Shown: one piece after another, positions 7,111 to 9,476 of the stretch | Layout of the letters: each line of letters begins with the position of its first letter | Numbering within the stretch: the stretch's first letter is position 1 | Source of the DNA: an uncultured Eubacteriales bacterium | GTDB taxonomy: Bacteria; Bacillota; Clostridia; Oscillospirales; Oscillospiraceae | Direction of reading: 5' to 3' | DNA: 9,476 nt | NCBI GenBank assembly: GCA_958427375.1 | Contig: CAUABY010000067.1 | Coordinates: 1-9,476 of the forward strand | Program-made: the position numbers and the translations under genes | The notes under the pieces: generated by a model | Seen by the model: the letters and a program-made list of their open reading frames with translations, nothing else | What the model was told of the DNA's origin: nothing | Database searches by the model: none

Positions 7111-7136
7111 CAGTACGTGTTCGTCTCCCGGCAGCT
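7111..7136. repeat. Right terminal inverted-repeat arm of the 276-bp element
   Basis: Partner of 6859-6884. Relative to the other arm the three differences are all A on the minus strand of this arm (7124, 7118, 7114), so the T-loop-like sequence is present only in the left arm. It starts four bases after the rhomboid stop codon, behind the flanking CTAAA copy (7140-7136). Confidence 0.85.
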
Positions 7137-7140
7137 TTAG

Positions 7141-7707
7141 TCATTTTCTGAGACTTGTACCCAATATCGCGCCGCAGATGCCGCCGACAATGTGCGTTAG
7201 CTGAGAGACATTATCCTGAAGCGTCACGCCGTCAATTATCTCGCCGCCTATGTACAAAACGAACACCAAAATCAGCGTGAGCGGAATGCAGCCGTTTTTC
7301 ATGCCCGCGAGGGAGGACATGACTATCATCATAAACACAATTCCCGACGCGCCGAGCAGGGCGGTTGAGGGGAAAAATATCCACTGAATCATGCCTGACA
7401 CCAGCGCCGTGATGAAAATTGCCCAGAAGAGATTGCGGCTTCCATAGCGCTCTTCCAGCGCGGGGCCGATGACGAGCATCATCATTATATTGCCGATATA
7501 GTGAGAGTAGCTGCTGTGTCCCAGCACGTGCAGGAAAAAGCGCGGGTAGGTCAAAAGGTCTCTGGCCGAGGACCGGTAGACCGAGAAGAGCTTTATTGTA
7601 GTCCAGCCGTCGGTGAGCTGGCCGAGAACAAGCGTCACGAAAGACAGGAGTGCAAAGCTCAGCACGACCGGGGAGTTATATTGGATTTTGACGACGCGCT
7701 TTCTCAT
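7141..7707 (-). CDS. Rhomboid family intramembrane serine protease
   Basis: A 188-residue polytopic protein of the minimal six-helix rhomboid core, cleaving transmembrane substrates within the lipid bilayer. The catalytic dyad is visible: Ser121 in LLGASGIVFMM (GxSG motif) and His172 in LTHIVGGICGAILG, the small-residue helix that packs against it. H69 and N73 (HYIGN) match the H-x3-N oxyanion motif of the second helix. The first helix is near residues 14-31. The WR motif of the L1 loop is not obvious (YRSSARD, RYGSRN region), which is common in distant members. The ATG overlaps the macro-domain stop as ATGA, with GAGG upstream inside that gene. Its substrate is unknown. Confidence 0.92.
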   Translation of the reverse strand: MRKRVVKIQYNSPVVLSFALLSFVTLVLGQLTDGWTTIKLFSVYRSSARDLLTYPRFFLHVLGHSSYSHYIGNIMMMLVIGPALEERYGSRNLFWAIFITALVSGMIQWIFFPSTALLGASGIVFMMIVMSSLAGMKNGCIPLTLILVFVLYIGGEIIDGVTLQDNVSQLTHIVGGICGAILGTSLRK

Positions 7708-8219
7708 GCCTGCGCCTCGTCGAGTGCGGTTTGATAGCTCTGCTGAGTGCGCGCGTCAAAGCAGACCATGCGCACGCGCTCGATTTCCGGGTGCTCGGCG
7801 AGATAGCCAAGGATGGTGTCAACCGCTATGCGCGCCGCCTTATCGAGCGGGAAGTGGTATACACCCGTGCTGATGGAGGGGAAATCCACCGTTTTGCAGC
7901 CGTTCTGCGAGGCAAGCTCCAGCGAGCAGCGGTAGCAGGAGGCGAGTTTTTCCGCCTCACCGCTGCTGCCGCCGTGCCAGACGGGGCCGGGCGTGTGGAT
8001 GACATGCTTTGCTGGCAGGCGGTAACCCTTTGTTATCTTGGCCTTGCCGGTCTCACAGCCGTGCAGTGTGCGGCACTCGGCCAGAAGCTCAGGCCCTGCC
8101 GCGCGGTGGATGGCGCCGTCCACTCCGCCGCCGCCCAAAAGAGAGCAGTTGGCGGCGTTTACAATCGCGTCAACGCGCTGTTCGGTTATATCGCCTTTTA
8201 TGATTTCAAGCCTTGCCAT
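7704..8219 (-). CDS. Macro domain protein, MacroD-type ADP-ribosyl/O-acetyl-ADP-ribose hydrolase
   Basis: A 171-residue single macro domain of full length. The ligand motifs of the MacroD/YmdB class are all present: GDIT (9-12), VNAANCSLLGGGGVDGAIHRAAG (20-42, with N21, N24 and D34 in the usual catalytic and ribose-contacting places) and the phosphate loop PSISTGVYHFP (114-124). Enzymes of this class remove ADP-ribose from acidic residues of proteins and deacetylate O-acetyl-ADP-ribose; the E. coli member also modulates RNase III. The ATG directly abuts the Clp stop codon (TAA|ATG) and uses GGGAG eight bases upstream within the Clp gene; the 3' end overlaps the rhomboid gene by four bases. 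No cognate ADP-ribosyltransferase is in the window. Confidence 0.94.
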   Translation of the reverse strand: MARLEIIKGDITEQRVDAIVNAANCSLLGGGGVDGAIHRAAGPELLAECRTLHGCETGKAKITKGYRLPAKHVIHTPGPVWHGGSSGEAEKLASCYRCSLELASQNGCKTVDFPSISTGVYHFPLDKAARIAVDTILGYLAEHPEIERVRMVCFDARTQQSYQTALDEAQA

Positions 8220-9476
8220 TTAGTTCTCTCCCCTTATCTCCACAGTGACCTTTCCGTCCGCGGCGGAGAGGTATATTTCCTTCACGTTCTCGCCGCGCCG
8301 CCTGATAATCTCGGCGGCGAGCACGTCCTCTATCTCCTTTTGGATTAAGCGGCGCAGGTTGCGCGCGCCATAGGCCACGGAATAGCCCTTATCAACAAGA
8401 TAGTCGATGAGCTTTTCGTCCCAAGTGAGCTGCTGATTGCGCTCAGCAAGCACATCGCGCACCTCGCCCAGCATGAGCGCGGCGATGGCACGGAAGTTCT
8501 CTTCCGTGAGCTGGTTAAAGCAGATGACCTCATCCACACGGTTGATAAACTCCGGGCGCAAAAATTCATTGAGCGCTTTCATCGTGCGTTCGCGCGTCAT
8601 ATCGCTGAGGCTGCCGCCGAAGCCGACGGAGCCGGTCTTGGTGCTGCTGCCCGCGTTCGTCGTCATAACGATTATGGTGTTTTCAAAGTTCACCGTTCTG
8701 CCTTGCGCGTCGGTTATTCTGCCGTCGTCCAGAATTTGCAGGAGGATATTCATTACATCCGGGTGTGCTTTTTCAATCTCGTCAAAGAGTACGACGCTGT
8801 AGGGCTTGCGGCGTATCTTCTCGGTGAGCTGCCCGGCCTCGTCATAGCCGACATAGCCGGGAGGCGAGCCGATGATGCGCGAGACGGCAAACTTCTCCAT
8901 GAACTCCGACATGTCAAGGCGGATGAGTGACTCAGGCGAGTCAAACATATCTGCGGCAAGGCGCTTTACAAGCTCGGTCTTGCCAACGCCCGTACCACCG
9001 ACGAAGATGAAGCTCACGGGTTTGCGCTTGACCTGAAGCCCCACGCGGCTTCGCTTTATGGCGGCGCAGATGGTTTCAATGGCCTCGTTCTGCCCTATGA
9101 TATGCGCTTTCAGGCGCTCGTCGAGCTTATCAAGGCGCTCGTACTCGTCCTCACGGATGGTGGAGGCGGGTATCTTTGTCCACAGCTCTATGATGCGGGC
9201 AAAGTTATCTATCGTCAGCGCAGGCTTATCAGAGCGCTTCAGCTCATCGATATGCTGCTGGAGCTTGAGCTCCTTGCTGCGAAGCTCAGCTATGCAGGCA
9301 TAGCGCTTATCCATCATCTCATCGTCCATGTCGATACCTGCGGGCGCGTCCGCCGACTGCAGCCCCTCGCGCTCATAGCGGATATTCTCCAAATCCCGCT
9401 CGGCGAGCATGAGCTCATTTGTGGTCTTATCCTTGAGATTCACGTCCGAGCAGGCTTCGTCGATGAGGTCAATGGC
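8220..9476 (-). CDS. ClpC-type AAA+ unfoldase, C-terminal part (5' end outside the window)
   Basis: The frame is open to the right edge and reads AIDLIDEACSDV at the border, the conserved end of the first AAA domain of Clp/Hsp100 proteins, so this is a truncated view and not a short gene starting at the GTG at 9443. A coiled middle region follows (about 75 residues, charged), then the second AAA+ module. Counting from 9443: Walker A GGTGVGKT (149-156), pore loop GSPPGYVGY (192-200), Walker B VVLFDE (217-222), sensor 1 N263 in MTTNAG, arginine-finger motif FINR (299-302) and sensor 2 GARN. SVGFGG at 272-277 fits the VGF loop by which ClpC/ClpE grip ClpP, which argues against ClpB. ClpC versus ClpE or ClpA needs the missing N-terminus. 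It heads the macro-rhomboid operon. Confidence 0.92.
   Translation of the reverse strand, partial: AIDLIDEACSDVNLKDKTTNELMLAERDLENIRYEREGLQSADAPAGIDMDDEMMDKRYACIAELRSKELKLQQHIDELKRSDKPALTIDNFARIIELWTKIPASTIREDEYERLDKLDERLKAHIIGQNEAIETICAAIKRSRVGLQVKRKPVSFIFVGGTGVGKTELVKRLAADMFDSPESLIRLDMSEFMEKFAVSRIIGSPPGYVGYDEAGQLTEKIRRKPYSVVLFDEIEKAHPDVMNILLQILDDGRITDAQGRTVNFENTIIVMTTNAGSSTKTGSVGFGGSLSDMTRERTMKALNEFLRPEFINRVDEVICFNQLTEENFRAIAALMLGEVRDVLAERNQQLTWDEKLIDYLVDKGYSVAYGARNLRRLIQKEIEDVLAAEIIRRRGENVKEIYLSAADGKVTVEIRGEN

Larger units (their letters stand above)
6859..7136 (-). ncRNA. Unclassified structured element/RNA with tRNA-like 3' end
   Basis: No convincing protein lies here. The minus-strand transcript would fold well: its ends pair over 26 positions (three mismatches); ATTCTGGCG (7109-7101) pairs with CGCCAGAAT; TTTTGC pairs with GCAAAA inside it; CTTGTTGTC can pair with GACAAGCAAG while CCTTGC can pair with GCAAGG, a switch or pseudoknot; AGCGGCC (6958-6952) pairs with GGCCGCT (6925-6919); and ATGGGCG pairs with CGCCCGT (6910-6891). 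The 3' end GGGTTCGACTCCCGGCAGCT resembles the end of tmRNA and a terminator follows at once, so tmRNA (ssrA) was considered. Against it: no encoded CCA, no tag ORF ending in LAA or AA-stop, no GGATTCGAC near the 5' end, and short length. I saw no RNase P, SRP or T-box core. It may equally be a MITE-like insertion (see findings). Confidence 0.4.

Noticed and set aside
6859..7140. Calling the element a standard tmRNA (ssrA)
   Set aside because: The 3' T-arm-like end fits, but I found no tag reading frame ending in LAA or AA-stop, no encoded CCA and no GGATTCGAC motif at the 5' end. The 5' end is complementary to the T-arm itself. Kept only as an alternative.
6859..7140. Retron or T-box leader interpretation of the element
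   Set aside because: Terminal inverted repeats recall retron a1/a2, but no reverse transcriptase gene is near. The T-box core (GGTGG-type) sequence expected before a terminator is absent.
6879..7204. Two plus-strand frames of 90 and 96 codons across the structured element
   Set aside because: Their translations have no motif, they overlap each other and the end of the rhomboid gene, and the inverted-repeat and helix structure explains this stretch better.
7731..8348. A 205-codon plus-strand frame opposite the macro-domain gene
   Set aside because: Antisense shadow of a clear macro domain; no RBS or family resemblance.
8220..9443. A complete short Clp gene starting at the GTG at 9443
   Set aside because: The frame continues to the window edge and encodes the conserved AIDLIDEA segment just upstream of that GTG, so the start lies outside the window.
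1..9476. CRISPR arrays, tRNA or rRNA genes, IS transposases
   Set aside because: No regularly spaced direct repeats, complete tRNA cloverleaf, rRNA segment or transposase-like frame was seen on either strand.

Overview
The window looks like a chromosomal segment from a Gram-positive, gut-type clostridium, probably in or near the Oscillospirales. This is inferred from moderately high GC, AGGAGG-type ribosome binding sites, a lipoprotein solute-binding protein, a ClpC-type unfoldase and the style of the proteins; no rRNA or other marker gene is present to prove it. Every gene I accept lies on the minus strand, so the genome reads from right to left here.

Right block (9476 down to 7141): the C-terminal half of a Clp/Hsp100 unfoldase, a macro-domain ADP-ribosyl hydrolase and a rhomboid intramembrane protease form a tight operon. 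The first junction is TAA|ATG and the second an ATGA overlap. The set suggests a protein-quality or membrane-proteolysis unit with an ADP-ribose enzyme, but the functional link is inference.

Middle block (7140 to 6805): between the rhomboid stop codon and a strong intrinsic terminator sits a compact ~276-bp element. Its ends are near-perfect 26-nt inverted repeats, and it is flanked by a CTAAA direct repeat. Its interior is rich in helices, and its 3' end resembles the T-arm and acceptor strand of a tRNA or tmRNA. Removing it and one repeat copy would place the terminator directly after the rhomboid stop. It could be a MITE-like insertion, a structured RNA gene, or both. It is the least explained part of the window.

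Next block (6804 to 4952): a DUF523 protein with three conserved cysteines (TudS-like Fe-S family) overlaps by ATGA a secreted four-domain NlpC/P60 cell-wall peptidase.

Left block (4932 to 1): a perfect sigma-A type promoter starts a ~200-nt leader and an 860-residue lipoprotein that joins a predicted beta-propeller-like region to an ABC sugar-type solute-binding domain. A hairpin and a second promoter separate it from two CUT1-type permeases (ATGA overlap). No ATPase is present in the window, so a shared or remote ATPase is likely. The last gene, cut by the window edge, starts like an HlyD/RND-type membrane-fusion adaptor.
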